NCBI GenBank assembly: GCA_036490335.1
Contig: DASXEB010000011.1
Span: 124,001-188,000 of the forward strand
Length of the DNA stretch: 64,000 bases
Source: Palsa-1392 sp036490335
GTDB lineage: Bacteria > Verrucomicrobiota > Verrucomicrobiia > Chthoniobacterales > UBA10450
Direction: 5' to 3'
Both the position numbers and the translations under genes were made by a program. Below the pieces are notes generated by a model. That model saw nothing but the letters and a program-made list of their open reading frames with translations. It made no database searches and was not told the origin of the DNA. Positions 38,656 to 48,597 of the stretch are shown one piece after another (position 1 is the stretch's first letter; each line of letters begins with the position of its first letter).

Positions 38656-39992
38656 AGCTATTCGAGCGCCTCTGGGCATGGGCAGTTAGAACCTTTGCGC
38701 GACTGACCAAGTGGGCGGAAGCGCTGGGAAACTTTTGGGCTAAGTATTGGCTCGCGATCGCCGGCACATTCTTTGTCGTCGGCTCGACGGTCTTGAAATG
38801 GATCGAGTCACCTTTTACTTCCGACCTGAAAGGTCTCCAGATACCAATCTTTCACCCGCCGACACTGCTTCCGCACATGACTCTGTTGTCATTCGGAGTT
38901 ATCGGCATTCTTATCCTCGTCGCAGGTCTCTTCGTGTCTCGCTACTCCTTGATTGTTGCCGGCGCCACGGCCGCGATCCTGCTTACCATCTTTGCTCTTG
39001 TCCCCGCGCAGATCGCTTTTATCCAGCCGACCATGTTACAGCGCCTGACCGAAGAGGACCAAACCATGCCGCTGGAAAATTCTTTCAATAAGAAAGACCT
39101 GCCGCAAAATTACGGCGCCGCTGAGATCATCCCCAAACGGATGACTCTTTACAGCGCCTGGGGACGGTTCGTCGCGGCGTGGAGTTTTCTCCGCCTGGGT
39201 TGGTATTGTTTTGGGTTGGGCGCCGCTTTGATCGCGGTCTATGCGCTAAGCAAGCTCCGCGGCCAAAGAGGAGTTATAACTCTTGCCTGTCTCGGTCTTC
39301 CCCTGGCCGCTCTCGCCATCGTCGCGCTTCCGGCCCTGGTTGGGCAACTTTACTTCTCGCGGGGAGCTTTGGCCAAGGCGGAAGGCCGGAACGAGGATGC
39401 GATCGCGAATTTTCGCACTTCGATGCGCTGGGATACCTGGAATGCCCTGAGCATCGATCTCTACGGCACAATCGGCGAGCTCCAGAAGCTTGCTAACATT
39501 AGCTATGACTCACCCGAGCGGCACATCAGCACAGCTCTGGCGATGGAGAAACTGAGTAACTACGAGCAAGCGGTCTTCGAGCTGGACCTCGCGGCTCGAG
39601 ATGGCGGCCGGGTCGCGATCGCCGCGCGCCGCGAAGCTGCCCGCGCCCACATTCTGCTCGGTCTCGCCCTTTATAACGCCAACGGATATGGCGGAGCGAT
39701 CAGTAACTGGCAGCAGGCTTTGGTCGAAGATCCCGATCAGGTCTATGAGTTACCCTATCTCGCGCGCGCCTATTACAACGTCGGTAACTTCGAAGCTTCG
39801 ATCGACACAGTTATCAAGCTCGTCCCTTACGTGCGCGATCATAATCAATCGCTCGCCGATGCCTACTCACTCGCGGCTGACTCTTCGGCGAAGATCGGTC
39901 GTTTCGATGATGCTCGCGATTACTTCAATCTCTCCCTCGCCGTGGACCCGATCGAAAACTACTGGGCTTTGACCGGCCTCGCCGGAGAATAA
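38652..39992 (+). CDS. Membrane protein with C-terminal TPR repeats
   Basis: A 446-residue protein starting at a GTG that overlaps the flippase stop. Four hydrophobic helices occur in residues about 30-210 (YWLAIAGTFFVVGSTVL; LSFGVIGILILVAGLFV; LIVAGATAAILLTIFALV; VITLACLGLPLAALAIVALPALVG). A long TPR domain covers about residues 240-440. The layout resembles proteins that help assemble or regulate polysaccharide machinery, but I recognise no exact family. Confidence 0.75.
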   Translation: MKLFERLWAWAVRTFARLTKWAEALGNFWAKYWLAIAGTFFVVGSTVLKWIESPFTSDLKGLQIPIFHPPTLLPHMTLLSFGVIGILILVAGLFVSRYSLIVAGATAAILLTIFALVPAQIAFIQPTMLQRLTEEDQTMPLENSFNKKDLPQNYGAAEIIPKRMTLYSAWGRFVAAWSFLRLGWYCFGLGAALIAVYALSKLRGQRGVITLACLGLPLAALAIVALPALVGQLYFSRGALAKAEGRNEDAIANFRTSMRWDTWNALSIDLYGTIGELQKLANISYDSPERHISTALAMEKLSNYEQAVFELDLAARDGGRVAIAARREAARAHILLGLALYNANGYGGAISNWQQALVEDPDQVYELPYLARAYYNVGNFEASIDTVIKLVPYVRDHNQSLADAYSLAADSSAKIGRFDDARDYFNLSLAVDPIENYWALTGLAGE

Positions 39993-39993
39993 G

Positions 39994-42900
39994 ATGGAAA
40001 CACTTACTTCAACCGCGCCTGTGACGCGCAGATCTCACGTCGTCGGATGGTCGATCGGGGTAGTCTCGTTATGCGGATTGCTCTTGGGTTGCTATATCCT
40101 GAGCACTTACTTTCAGCCTATCCCGCACCAGTATCAGTTAGACTTTGGAAATGCGAAATGGATCCAACCGGCAAACGGCCGGCCGATTGCCTATTTCCGC
40201 ACTGACGTCTATCTCAACGCCGCGCCGGAACAGGCCTGGCTCGAAGTCAGCGCGATGGATAACTTCAAAGCCATCGTCAACAGTCACTCCGTTGGCAGCC
40301 AGGACTCAGTCAAGACCCGCGTCGCCGAGATCGTCGACATCAAGAAAAGGTTAAAGGCTGGCACGAACGTCATCGCGATCTCGACCTCGCGCGCTTCCTA
40401 TCCCGGCGCCGCCCAGATCCTCGTGCGCGGTTTTATTAAACAACAAGGCGGCAAGATCACTGAGTTCGTCTCGGACGAACATTGGCGGGTAGCGACCGAG
40501 ACGGGAATTGTTCCTGGCTCCGAAGATTGGACCTCATCGCTCGTGCAAGATCAGTCATGGCCGAGCGCAGTCCTTTCCCCGGCTAATCAGTCACACGTCG
40601 ACATCGATTACGTCGACCTGAATCCGCTGATCGTACAGTTAGAGCCGGGCGGGGCTTGGATTCAATCGGAGAACGCATCGAGCGAAGCGACTTTCTCGAC
40701 CACGATCCAGGCCGATCGCGCGCGCGAAGAGACATGGGTGCAGGTGGCCGGTTCCGGCAATCTCGATCTTTTGGTCAACGGTCAGCTGATTACTTCGTCG
40801 ATCGATTATGGGTCTGATACAACCCGCGAGCCACACTTACTCACTCAATCATCGGAGTCATCGTCGAATCAGGTAAAAGGCGCGCGTGCCGAAGAGCGCG
40901 CGACGCGACCGTCTAAAAGCAGCGGTTCGCCTTTTGAAAAGACGACGCTGGAGGCTTACGACGTCAGTTTCTGGATCAGGAAAGGCGCTAACTCTATTAT
41001 CGCGACCGTGCGGGCGGACCAGCATCCAGCCAGCTTCTTCCTTTCCGGTTTTTTCGTGGGCAATGATGGAGGAGTCAGGGAATTCAGCACTAACTCTTCC
41101 TGGAAAGCGATTGACAAGGCTGGCGCGCCGGCGACGAGCGACCACTCAGCAATCGAGATCGGCGCGGATGGCGTTGCGCCCTGGGGATACCTGCCGCAGG
41201 AGTTAGCGCGGCCGATCGATCGGTCTAACCTTTTCACTTATGCCAAATATGTCGGCGTCGTCGCCGGAGTTACGGCTGGAGTTATAGGTCTCTGGTTGCT
41301 GGTCGCAGGCCTCGTCGCTAACAAGCGCGGCGAAACTTTTCGTCGTTTGATGGCGAGGGACGCGCTTTTTCACACGCCGGTTATCATCGGACTGCTTCTG
41401 CTGTTTCTGCCTAACTATGACGTAAGGTTCCCGCTCGAGTGGTCGTTCCAGCCGCGATTCATTTTCGCCGGGTTCGTGCTGCTCTTCGGCGTGCGCCTCT
41501 TTCATTTATTTCCCGGCGGTCCCATTCGCGCCCAAAGGAAGCCTTGGTGGGAGATCAATCGCGACACTTTGCGCGCGAAGGCGCCTTACATTTTTCTCGT
41601 CCTCATCGTCTCGCTTGGGTTCGCGCTGCGGTTTCATAACTTCTCCCAGATGTCATTCGATCATGACGAAATGGGTCTGGTCACCAAGTCGAAGGGTATC
41701 TACACTCTTGGCATTCCGTACACCGTTTACGCCGGTGGCGTTCGTTGGATCACGACTTATGAGTTAGTGCCTTATCCCCTTGCGCTGGCGGGGCTTTTTG
41801 GTTACTCGGAGTTTACGATGCGGTTCCCGTCGCTAATCATGGGAACTCTTTGCATAGCTTTGATCGCTCTGATCGGGCGGCGTCTCTTTAGCAGCTGGCG
41901 GATCGGTTTGATCGCGGCCTTTATCTATGCCTGCATGCCGCTCGATATCCGATGGGCGCAAAACTGTTTCTATCCGCAGCAATGCCAGTTCATGGCTCTG
42001 TTGACGACGCTGCTTTTCTACGAAGCGATCCGTCATCGACCGTTCCACACTAAGTATCTCACCGCGGCAGCGATCTCCTTTTGCCTGACTTATATCTCAT
42101 GGGAAGGGAGCGCATTTCTCCTCCCGAGCTTATTCGTCGGGTTATTTGTCGTCCGCTGGGGCGAATGGTGGTGGCTCAAACAGCTGCATCTCTATCGATG
42201 TATCTTTCTCATCGGTGCAGTCGTAGTCGCGCAATTTTGCTCGCGCACCATCGCCGGCGAATCCTACTTGCAGGTCGGCTCCGGTCTTTCGAACCTCACT
42301 GGCCCGTCGCTGTTTTTCCTGACTCCGGCTTATCAGCCGTTGTTCTACATCAACAAGCTTCTCTTTTCGGAGAACCACGTGCCTTTTACAATCATGGCGC
42401 TGATCGGCCTCCCGTTTTGCTGGTCGCAGAGTGGTTACCGCTATCTCTTTTCCATGCTCGTTAGTTTGTGGGTCTGCCATACAAACTTCCTCGCTGCTCT
42501 CGCTCCGCGCTATTGCTACTACTATCAGCCGTTCGTCATCATGACTGGTGTCGCCGCCACCGTCCTGCTTTACGACCGCGTCCTTGCACTCGCGCGCCGC
42601 GAGAGTTACTCGCCGGTCGGCTGGATTTGCGCGCATACGGCCGGCATAGGAGTTATCCTGTTTCTCTTCCTGCAGAGTAATGAATGGCTCTTCAGGGATT
42701 ACGAGCTGTCAGACACCGGTAACACTCCCGGCCTCATGACTCGGATGGGCATGTATAGGTATAACTATCGCGATGCCGACCATTACGTGAAGGACCACTT
42801 ACAGCCCGGTGACGTCGTTCTTCCCGGCATCCCGCATGTCTACGCCTTCTATGCAGGCCAGCCCGGTGACTACTTTCTGGATACTCTGCTCGCCTCGAAA

Positions 42901-43197
42901 GTTCCGTACAATCAATTGCTCAGCGAGCCGCGATTCGTTGATAAGTTTGGCGGTCTGCCAGTCGTCCGGAATCTCGCGGAGTTAAAGGAAATCACCAACC
43001 GCGCACCGCGAACATGGATCATCTTTGCGCCTTATGCGTCGTTCGAAAAGCTAACTGCTGCCAACGTTTTGGAGTATCTTAATCAGAACGCCAAGATCGT
43101 TTACGAGACCTACCGTGCTAAAGTTTTTCTCATCGAAGGTCACAGCGAGACCCAACCGACTCGCGGCGGTATGCGAACCGCTCAAATGGCGGAGTAA
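39994..43197 (+). CDS. GT39/ArnT-like membrane glycosyltransferase with N-terminal beta-sandwich domains
   Basis: A 1067-residue protein. After one helix (GWSIGVVSLCGLLLGCYILSTYF), residues about 48-370 form two similar beta-sandwich units that open 'AKWIQPANGRPIAYFRTDVYLN' and resemble the N-terminal domain of alpha-L-rhamnosidases. From about 410 there are 11-13 transmembrane helices. The PMT signature with acidic pair is 'SFDHDEMGLVTKSKGIY' near residue 557. The catalytic domain is that of transferases that use a polyprenyl-phosphate sugar. The sugar-binding-like N-domain is unusual. It converges on the sulfotransferase with a 16-bp overlap. Confidence 0.85.
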   Translation: METLTSTAPVTRRSHVVGWSIGVVSLCGLLLGCYILSTYFQPIPHQYQLDFGNAKWIQPANGRPIAYFRTDVYLNAAPEQAWLEVSAMDNFKAIVNSHSVGSQDSVKTRVAEIVDIKKRLKAGTNVIAISTSRASYPGAAQILVRGFIKQQGGKITEFVSDEHWRVATETGIVPGSEDWTSSLVQDQSWPSAVLSPANQSHVDIDYVDLNPLIVQLEPGGAWIQSENASSEATFSTTIQADRAREETWVQVAGSGNLDLLVNGQLITSSIDYGSDTTREPHLLTQSSESSSNQVKGARAEERATRPSKSSGSPFEKTTLEAYDVSFWIRKGANSIIATVRADQHPASFFLSGFFVGNDGGVREFSTNSSWKAIDKAGAPATSDHSAIEIGADGVAPWGYLPQELARPIDRSNLFTYAKYVGVVAGVTAGVIGLWLLVAGLVANKRGETFRRLMARDALFHTPVIIGLLLLFLPNYDVRFPLEWSFQPRFIFAGFVLLFGVRLFHLFPGGPIRAQRKPWWEINRDTLRAKAPYIFLVLIVSLGFALRFHNFSQMSFDHDEMGLVTKSKGIYTLGIPYTVYAGGVRWITTYELVPYPLALAGLFGYSEFTMRFPSLIMGTLCIALIALIGRRLFSSWRIGLIAAFIYACMPLDIRWAQNCFYPQQCQFMALLTTLLFYEAIRHRPFHTKYLTAAAISFCLTYISWEGSAFLLPSLFVGLFVVRWGEWWWLKQLHLYRCIFLIGAVVVAQFCSRTIAGESYLQVGSGLSNLTGPSLFFLTPAYQPLFYINKLLFSENHVPFTIMALIGLPFCWSQSGYRYLFSMLVSLWVCHTNFLAALAPRYCYYYQPFVIMTGVAATVLLYDRVLALARRESYSPVGWICAHTAGIGVILFLFLQSNEWLFRDYELSDTGNTPGLMTRMGMYRYNYRDADHYVKDHLQPGDVVLPGIPHVYAFYAGQPGDYFLDTLLASKVPYNQLLSEPRFVDKFGGLPVVRNLAELKEITNRAPRTWIIFAPYASFEKLTAANVLEYLNQNAKIVYETYRAKVFLIEGHSETQPTRGGMRTAQMAE

Positions 43198-44057
43198 ACG
43201 CGATTGATCGCTTTTCTCCCCATCGAACTCAGGGAAAAGAGAGCTGCCGCCGCCGGGTTGCGCGTGCGTTCGCGCGCCGCCTCTAACTCTTGGGTCACTC
43301 CCTTTACGGCAGCCGCATTCTGCGCCACCGCCGCTTCGAACTTCTTCGTCGCCGCGGCATAAAGCGCGAAGTCATAACTGTTCTTTTCCGTGATCATCTC
43401 GAGCGTCGACTGGGGTAAGTCATGTTTCTTTGGCCGCGCGCGCGTAACGTTGAAACTCGAGTAGTTATCCAACTTCCATCCGAAGCGGATCTTCATCAGG
43501 GCGAGACTTTCTTCAAAACGCTCCGAGAAACCGACGACGCTGAAATGCCGATCGATATGATCCAGGGCGCGCGCGCAGATTTCCGCCGTGCACGGGCCTT
43601 CATAGTCGGCGCCGGCGATGATTTTGCACTGCACATTTGTACGTGGCGAGCGCTGGACGAAGTCTTCCAGGGTCCAGTTTTCCCGCCGGAATTTCCAATA
43701 CAAAGGATGTAACTTATAACTCCGCATGAAATAAAAAGCAGATATGACTCGATCGACCGGGTCGCGGAGCACCGTGATATAGGTGGCGGCCCGAGGGAGA
43801 ATGTTATGCACTCCAAAAAGCATGTGACCTTTGAACATGCGAATGTTTTGCAGCCGGCGCGGAGAGAGCTTGTAAAGGTGATTCGTCGACCAGGTGAAGA
43901 GAACGGGATCGACCGAGTAGATTTGCCGGAGCGGATATTCCCATTCGATCAGCCGGTTCAGAGTCGTGCCGGCCGTCTTTGGGATGTGGAGGAAGATCAC
44001 GGCTTCGTCCGGCGCGGCGGCTCGATTGGCGTTTGTTTCGAGTCCAGGTGTCGTCAT
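43182..44057 (-). CDS. Sulfotransferase (Sulfotransfer_2-like)
   Basis: A 291-residue PAPS-dependent sulfotransferase. The 5'-phosphosulfate loop is 'IFLHIPKTAGTTLNRLI' and the 3'-phosphate site is 'ITVLRDPVDRVISAFYF'. Both are the classical motifs. It would sulfate hydroxyls on the glycan of this locus, presumably on the cytoplasmic side since no signal peptide is seen. A paralogue is at 46131. Its last 16 bp overlap the convergent GT39 gene. Confidence 0.9.
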   Translation of the reverse strand: MTTPGLETNANRAAAPDEAVIFLHIPKTAGTTLNRLIEWEYPLRQIYSVDPVLFTWSTNHLYKLSPRRLQNIRMFKGHMLFGVHNILPRAATYITVLRDPVDRVISAFYFMRSYKLHPLYWKFRRENWTLEDFVQRSPRTNVQCKIIAGADYEGPCTAEICARALDHIDRHFSVVGFSERFEESLALMKIRFGWKLDNYSSFNVTRARPKKHDLPQSTLEMITEKNSYDFALYAAATKKFEAAVAQNAAAVKGVTQELEAARERTRNPAAAALFSLSSMGRKAINRVYSAI

Positions 44058-44060
44058 GGT

Positions 44061-45185
44061 TTATAACGCAGATAACTTCGAGCCGTCGTCGAGATATTTG
44101 CCTTCTGCGATAAGTTTGGACTTATAACTCTGGTAACCCAGGTCGCGAGCCTCTTTCCAAGTCTTGTTCGCGGCCGCGCATGTCGATAAGTTAAAGCCGT
44201 CGCCATTCCATAACTCCCAATAATCAGCCGTGGCGTGGACGAGATTCAGCGCGGCCATTTCCATCGAACCCATGCGTTCATTGTGGTTCGTCAGGCCGGC
44301 GAGACTTTGAAAGCCGTGGTGGGTGCGATCGCGATAGCGGAGGATGAGATCATAGGTCATCATCCCGGTATCTTCGCGGCGGCCGTTTAATTGACAGCTT
44401 TGCAGGGCGAACCTTTGCGAGTAAGACTTAAGACAATAATCGACCACCTTTGCGCAAAAGTCCGGCGGGAGGTCCAGAACCTTCGAGATATGAAGGCATA
44501 ACTCCTGGCGCGGAAACGCCTTTGCCCAGTCATCGGTGTATTTCTGGTAAACCGCGAGCAATTTTGCGCCGTAGTCTCCCAACTCCGACCAGTTTTCCAA
44601 GTCGGCGCGAGTCTTGGGCAGGTGCATTTCGGCGCTAAGGTAGTTAGCGCACGTCAGAACAACACTTACGCAAAGCGGATCGTTCGCGTAACGAGCGCCC
44701 AACTCTTTGATCATAAGTGAAAACTCACGCTCGTATATCGGATCCCACGGAATAGGGATAGTGACCTTTGCTCCGACATTGGGCCGATGAGGATTAGTTA
44801 TATGTGTGGTGAAGGAGTGCGCGCCGGCCGCGTAGACAAACGAAGGAGTGTCGGTGCCGGGTTTCAGACAGAGCTGGTATTTGAAGTGCTTCTGCCGGAG
44901 AATGGCGATGGTATCGTCCAGGAAATGAAAGTCGAATTCGCCCGACTCTTTTTCCAGGCCGCTCCAGGGAATGTGCAGAGATATTCCGGTAAGATCACGA
45001 CTCGCAGCTACGTTGGCGGCAAAGGTCTTCATGCTCGCAGTATCATTCGGCAGGCGTTGAGTGGTCCACAATCCCGTCCGCAGAGGATACGAGTCAGCCG
45101 CCGCTGCGCCTTGCAGACTTAGGGCATGCATTACCATGCCGAAGGACAGCGCGAGAGTTAGTCTTATCGAGTTAGCCCGGAGCAC
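44061..45185 (-). CDS. Secreted TIM-barrel glycosidase-like protein
   Basis: About 374 residues from a GTG at 45185 with GGAAAG upstream and a signal peptide (LRANSIRLTLALSFGMVMHALSL); a longer frame to 45371 overlaps the esterase gene and is rejected. The barrel begins with 'GISLHIPWSGLEKESGEFDFHFLDDTIAILRQK', the strand pattern of GH42/GH14-like 'W..LEP..G.YDWS' families. Paralogues are at 57015 and 60100. Catalytic acids cannot be fixed from sequence alone, so it may bind rather than cut glycans. Confidence 0.7.
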   Translation of the reverse strand: MLRANSIRLTLALSFGMVMHALSLQGAAAADSYPLRTGLWTTQRLPNDTASMKTFAANVAASRDLTGISLHIPWSGLEKESGEFDFHFLDDTIAILRQKHFKYQLCLKPGTDTPSFVYAAGAHSFTTHITNPHRPNVGAKVTIPIPWDPIYEREFSLMIKELGARYANDPLCVSVVLTCANYLSAEMHLPKTRADLENWSELGDYGAKLLAVYQKYTDDWAKAFPRQELCLHISKVLDLPPDFCAKVVDYCLKSYSQRFALQSCQLNGRREDTGMMTYDLILRYRDRTHHGFQSLAGLTNHNERMGSMEMAALNLVHATADYWELWNGDGFNLSTCAAANKTWKEARDLGYQSYKSKLIAEGKYLDDGSKLSAL

Positions 45186-45201
45186 GAAGTAGTTACTTTC
45201 C

Positions 45202-46134
45202 CTAATGCTTGAGTTGTTTGCTAAAGAACGTCCTGATTGTCGGTTCAAATTGCGGGCCGCACACGCCGTGGCCACGACCGCTTGCAACGTCGAGAACCGC
45301 CGGGACGCCAGCAGCCTTGAGAGCTTTCGTAAACTCAAGGCTTTGACTGATCGGCACTGTCTCATCCTCATTTCCCTGGATGATTAAAAAGGGTGGATCA
45401 TCTTTCGAGATATAATGGATAGGACTCGCGGCGACGGCTGTATCTTTATGTTGCTCGAGCGGCCCGCCGATCAGCGCCTCGATCGCAGCAGTCGCCTTTT
45501 CCCCTAACTCGGTCGACTTCCCTGAGACCTCCTGATACATACTTACAAGATCAGCCGGACCAGCGACATCGCAAACGGCCTGAACGCGACTTGAAACCTG
45601 CAAATTATCACCGTTGCCTTCTAACTCCTTGACATCTCCCGAGGTCCCGAGAAGCGCTGCCAAATGTCCGCCAGCCGAGTGACCCCACGCTCCGATCTTA
45701 TCCGGATCAAGACGATACTTTCCGGCATTGGCACGCACCCATCTGACCGCAGCTTTGCAGTCTTCAATTTGCGCTGGAAAAGGAGCGACACGAGTAAGAC
45801 GATAGTTAATGCTCGCGATTGCATAGCCGTCCGGCAATAGCATCACAGCCGGACAATGCTCTTTCCGTCCGGCGCTCCACCCGCCTCCGTGAATCCAGAT
45901 GATGACTGGAAATGGTCCGGGCCGGTTATCCGGCCGGTAGAGATCGAGAGCGAGGTTCCGATCGCCAACGTGTTGGTAAATGATGTCGCGAATGACGAGC
46001 GAATGCGGAACGTCTTCCTGCCTTCGTGCTCTTGCCTCAGGAATGACAGCGCAGGCAAAGACTAAAACGAGAAGGGCCCGGCCTAACGAATATAAAACTC
46101 GTCGACGAAAACAATAGGATAACGACGCGCTCAT
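45202..46134 (-). CDS. Secreted alpha/beta-hydrolase esterase (BD-FAE type)
   Basis: A 310-residue exported esterase. A hydrophobic export signal (LGRALLVLVFACAVIPEARA) is followed by the oxyanion-hole motif 'VIIWIHGGGWSAGR', the nucleophile elbow 'GAWGHSAGGHLAAL', a catalytic Asp in 'GNEDETVPIS' and a His in 'GRGHGVCG'. This fits carbohydrate acetyl/feruloyl esterases. It could trim acyl groups from the polymer made by this locus. It is coupled to the sulfotransferase upstream by a 4-bp overlap. Confidence 0.88.
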   Translation of the reverse strand: MSASLSYCFRRRVLYSLGRALLVLVFACAVIPEARARRQEDVPHSLVIRDIIYQHVGDRNLALDLYRPDNRPGPFPVIIWIHGGGWSAGRKEHCPAVMLLPDGYAIASINYRLTRVAPFPAQIEDCKAAVRWVRANAGKYRLDPDKIGAWGHSAGGHLAALLGTSGDVKELEGNGDNLQVSSRVQAVCDVAGPADLVSMYQEVSGKSTELGEKATAAIEALIGGPLEQHKDTAVAASPIHYISKDDPPFLIIQGNEDETVPISQSLEFTKALKAAGVPAVLDVASGRGHGVCGPQFEPTIRTFFSKQLKH

Positions 46135-46973
46135 ATGGCGGAAGCGATTTTGCTCAGCGCAAAGCGACCGACACTGACGCTGGATTGGCGAAGATTTTCG
46201 AGGCGCCCGGGCTTGCGGATGACCGTCCTGTTGGCGAGAAGCTTCTCGACCGCGCTTTGGTTACGAGACATCTCCTGTTCGAAAAGAGTCTTACCGAACT
46301 GATACAAGTCGAGGTCGAGCCGGTTATGCTCCTTGATCATTTCAATCAATGCTGGCTCGACTGTGGGCCTGACTTTGGAGACCTTGCGGTTTTCGTAATA
46401 GGGGATTTGCCAGCCGAAGGTCGCGGCGATCAGCGCAAGACTCTCCGCAAAACGCTCGCACAAGCCGACCACTCGAAAGGAACGCTCCAGGTGCTTCTTG
46501 GCGAGATCAAGAGTTTCCTTGCCGCACTCACCACTTTCGCCGACGCCGGCGATCACACGGCATTGCAGATTCTGCCGACGAAGAGTCAGTCGCAGAAAAT
46601 CCTCGATTCCCACTCCTTTTTCCTTCAGCTTCCAATGTAAGGGATGCAGGGGCCGACGGAGGATGAAGGAGTAGGACGAAAGAAATCGCGCGACTGGATC
46701 CCGCAGCATTGTGATATAAGTCGCACCTTGCGGCAGATAGTCGTGGATGCCGTAAAGGAGATGGCCTCGCACGACGCGAAAGCGGCGGCGGCGTTTTTCC
46801 GGCAGTGTTTTGAAGCGTTCGACCGTGGCGCGAATGCGGTGTGGATCGAGGGTAAAAATGGTGAGCGGGTTATACTGAGATTCAATGATCCGATTGAGCG
46901 TCGTGCCGGCAGTCTTTGGGATGTGAAGGAAGATGAGAGCCTTTTCCTGCGGTTCCGTATCGTCGGCTGGCAT
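46131..46973 (-). CDS. Second sulfotransferase
   Basis: A 280-residue paralogue of the protein at 43182, about the same length. PAPS motifs: 'IFLHIPKTAGTTLNRII' and 'ITMLRDPVARFLSSYSF'. The two enzymes differ in the acceptor half, so they likely act on different positions or sugars. It heads the leftward unit that contains the esterase and the barrel protein. Confidence 0.9.
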   Translation of the reverse strand: MPADDTEPQEKALIFLHIPKTAGTTLNRIIESQYNPLTIFTLDPHRIRATVERFKTLPEKRRRRFRVVRGHLLYGIHDYLPQGATYITMLRDPVARFLSSYSFILRRPLHPLHWKLKEKGVGIEDFLRLTLRRQNLQCRVIAGVGESGECGKETLDLAKKHLERSFRVVGLCERFAESLALIAATFGWQIPYYENRKVSKVRPTVEPALIEMIKEHNRLDLDLYQFGKTLFEQEMSRNQSAVEKLLANRTVIRKPGRLENLRQSSVSVGRFALSKIASAI

Positions 46974-47047
46974 AAGAGTTATATCTAAGCTAAAACGATG
47001 CCGCAGTTCGAGAGTTAGCCTCGACTTTCATCCGCGGCTTCGAGCAG

Positions 47048-48364
47048 TCAGGCAAGTGCGGACGCGGTTTCCTCCAAGCTTCGGGAGTTGGGTTGTAAGT
47101 TTGGAGCAGCAAGCTGAGCACGGCGGGCGGTCATTAACTTGCGCATCGCCAGCCGCGCCTGATTATTCTGACCGATCTGGCCATAAAGTCGTCCTGCAAA
47201 AAGATCAGTAATATCATCACGTCTCGCGCCATCGGCCATGCGAGTGAACGCGAGCGGATACTCCCAGAAGCAGTCGATCAAGTCGCGTACCGCGTCCTGG
47301 CCCTCGGCGTTCACTCTCTCGTAAAAGGCGAACGGATTGCCCGCGGCGGTTGATTCCCGGCCGAGATAACTCTGGATCGCTTCGACGGCAAACTCGGCTT
47401 CGCGGATGGAAAGGAAAACACCGAAAGAAAAAATAGGATCGGTGAATTCATGCGAGTCACCGACACAAAGAAAACCAGGTCCAGAGTAATTGCTCACCGA
47501 GTAACAATAACTTGTGCTTGACCTGACCTCTTCAAGGAAATTGGTGTTAGTAATACGGTGACTAAGGTTGGGATTAAGACTTAGTAACTCAGTGCGCAGA
47601 AACTCCGGCTTGTCGAGCTGTCTTGCTTTAAGATAAGACGCCGGTACGACAACTCCCACACTGGTCTCGGAATCACTAATCGGAATCATCCAGGCCCAGT
47701 GATGTTTCTGCTTGTAGAAGATCAGCGTATTTCCGGGCGCGGTGGCCGCGGTCGTCCCGGCATCGCGAGTAACTCCATGGAGCTGCGAGTAAATCGCGAC
47801 CTGGTTCGCATAACTCCCTTTCACCTTCGGACCGGTGACGCCGCGATTAGCAAGGAATGTCCCCTGGCCGGAACAATCGACCAGCACGTCGCACGATAAC
47901 TCCTCCAGCAGACCGGACGACGGACGGATTTGTAACCCGGTAACTCGATTACCTTTTCTCACCGGCGCGACCGCTTCGCACGGAATGTATTCGGCGCCGC
48001 GCTCGCGTGCGGCGTCGAGCAGGATCTTATCGAAGCTACTCCGAGCTACCGACCAGGTTGCGTTCGGAATCAGCGCCTGAGTCTCGGGACAACGTCTTTT
48101 GACTTCCACCCAAAACGGGACGCCATTCGGATTAAAGACATTTACTCCATGTTTGTCCGGGTAGCTCTGGGCAAGGATAGCAGGTTCGAGCCCGAGTCTT
48201 TGCAACGAATTACGGCACTCGCCACTTAGTGACTCACCGATGTGATAGCGCGGAAAGGTTTGCCGCTCGACGATGAGCGGCTGGATTCCAGCTTGCAAAA
48301 GATAAAGAGCGGTCGCCGAGCCGGCCGGTCCTCCCCCGATGATGATGGCTTGCCGTTTCTTCAT
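47048..48364 (-). CDS. Flavin-dependent halogenase-like oxidoreductase
   Basis: A 438-residue FAD enzyme. The dinucleotide motif is 'IIGGGPAGSATALYL', followed by 'RYHIGESLSGE', both usual in FADH2-dependent halogenases. The diagnostic W-x-W-x-I-P is 'WAWMIP' (about 223-228), and a Lys at 71 (D-K-H-G) falls near the position of the catalytic Lys of halogenases. 'SHEFTDPIFSFGVFLS' matches the FAD pyrophosphate region. The family also includes geranylgeranyl-reductase-like and monooxygenase members, so halogenation is likely but not proven. It lies 233 bp from the divergent adenylation gene. Confidence 0.75.
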   Translation of the reverse strand: MKKRQAIIIGGGPAGSATALYLLQAGIQPLIVERQTFPRYHIGESLSGECRNSLQRLGLEPAILAQSYPDKHGVNVFNPNGVPFWVEVKRRCPETQALIPNATWSVARSSFDKILLDAARERGAEYIPCEAVAPVRKGNRVTGLQIRPSSGLLEELSCDVLVDCSGQGTFLANRGVTGPKVKGSYANQVAIYSQLHGVTRDAGTTAATAPGNTLIFYKQKHHWAWMIPISDSETSVGVVVPASYLKARQLDKPEFLRTELLSLNPNLSHRITNTNFLEEVRSSTSYCYSVSNYSGPGFLCVGDSHEFTDPIFSFGVFLSIREAEFAVEAIQSYLGRESTAAGNPFAFYERVNAEGQDAVRDLIDCFWEYPLAFTRMADGARRDDITDLFAGRLYGQIGQNNQARLAMRKLMTARRAQLAAPNLQPNSRSLEETASALA

Positions 48365-48597
48365 TTCAAAGCTGCGCGTCCGTGGACTAATTATTGCTGC
48401 GTCTATGCAGGTCGATCGCGGACCGCTTTTGCAAAATGCGAACTAATTCTATGAATATCCGGCCTCACCTGTCAAGGAGCAACAGCCGATTGCCTTCTTG
48501 CGTCGACGAATTATTTTCCACCTTCTACTCGACGCTCATCCTCGGTTTATTCTATAATGAGCGAGCTTTGTGAGAACTTCGCCTGCGTCATAGCTAC

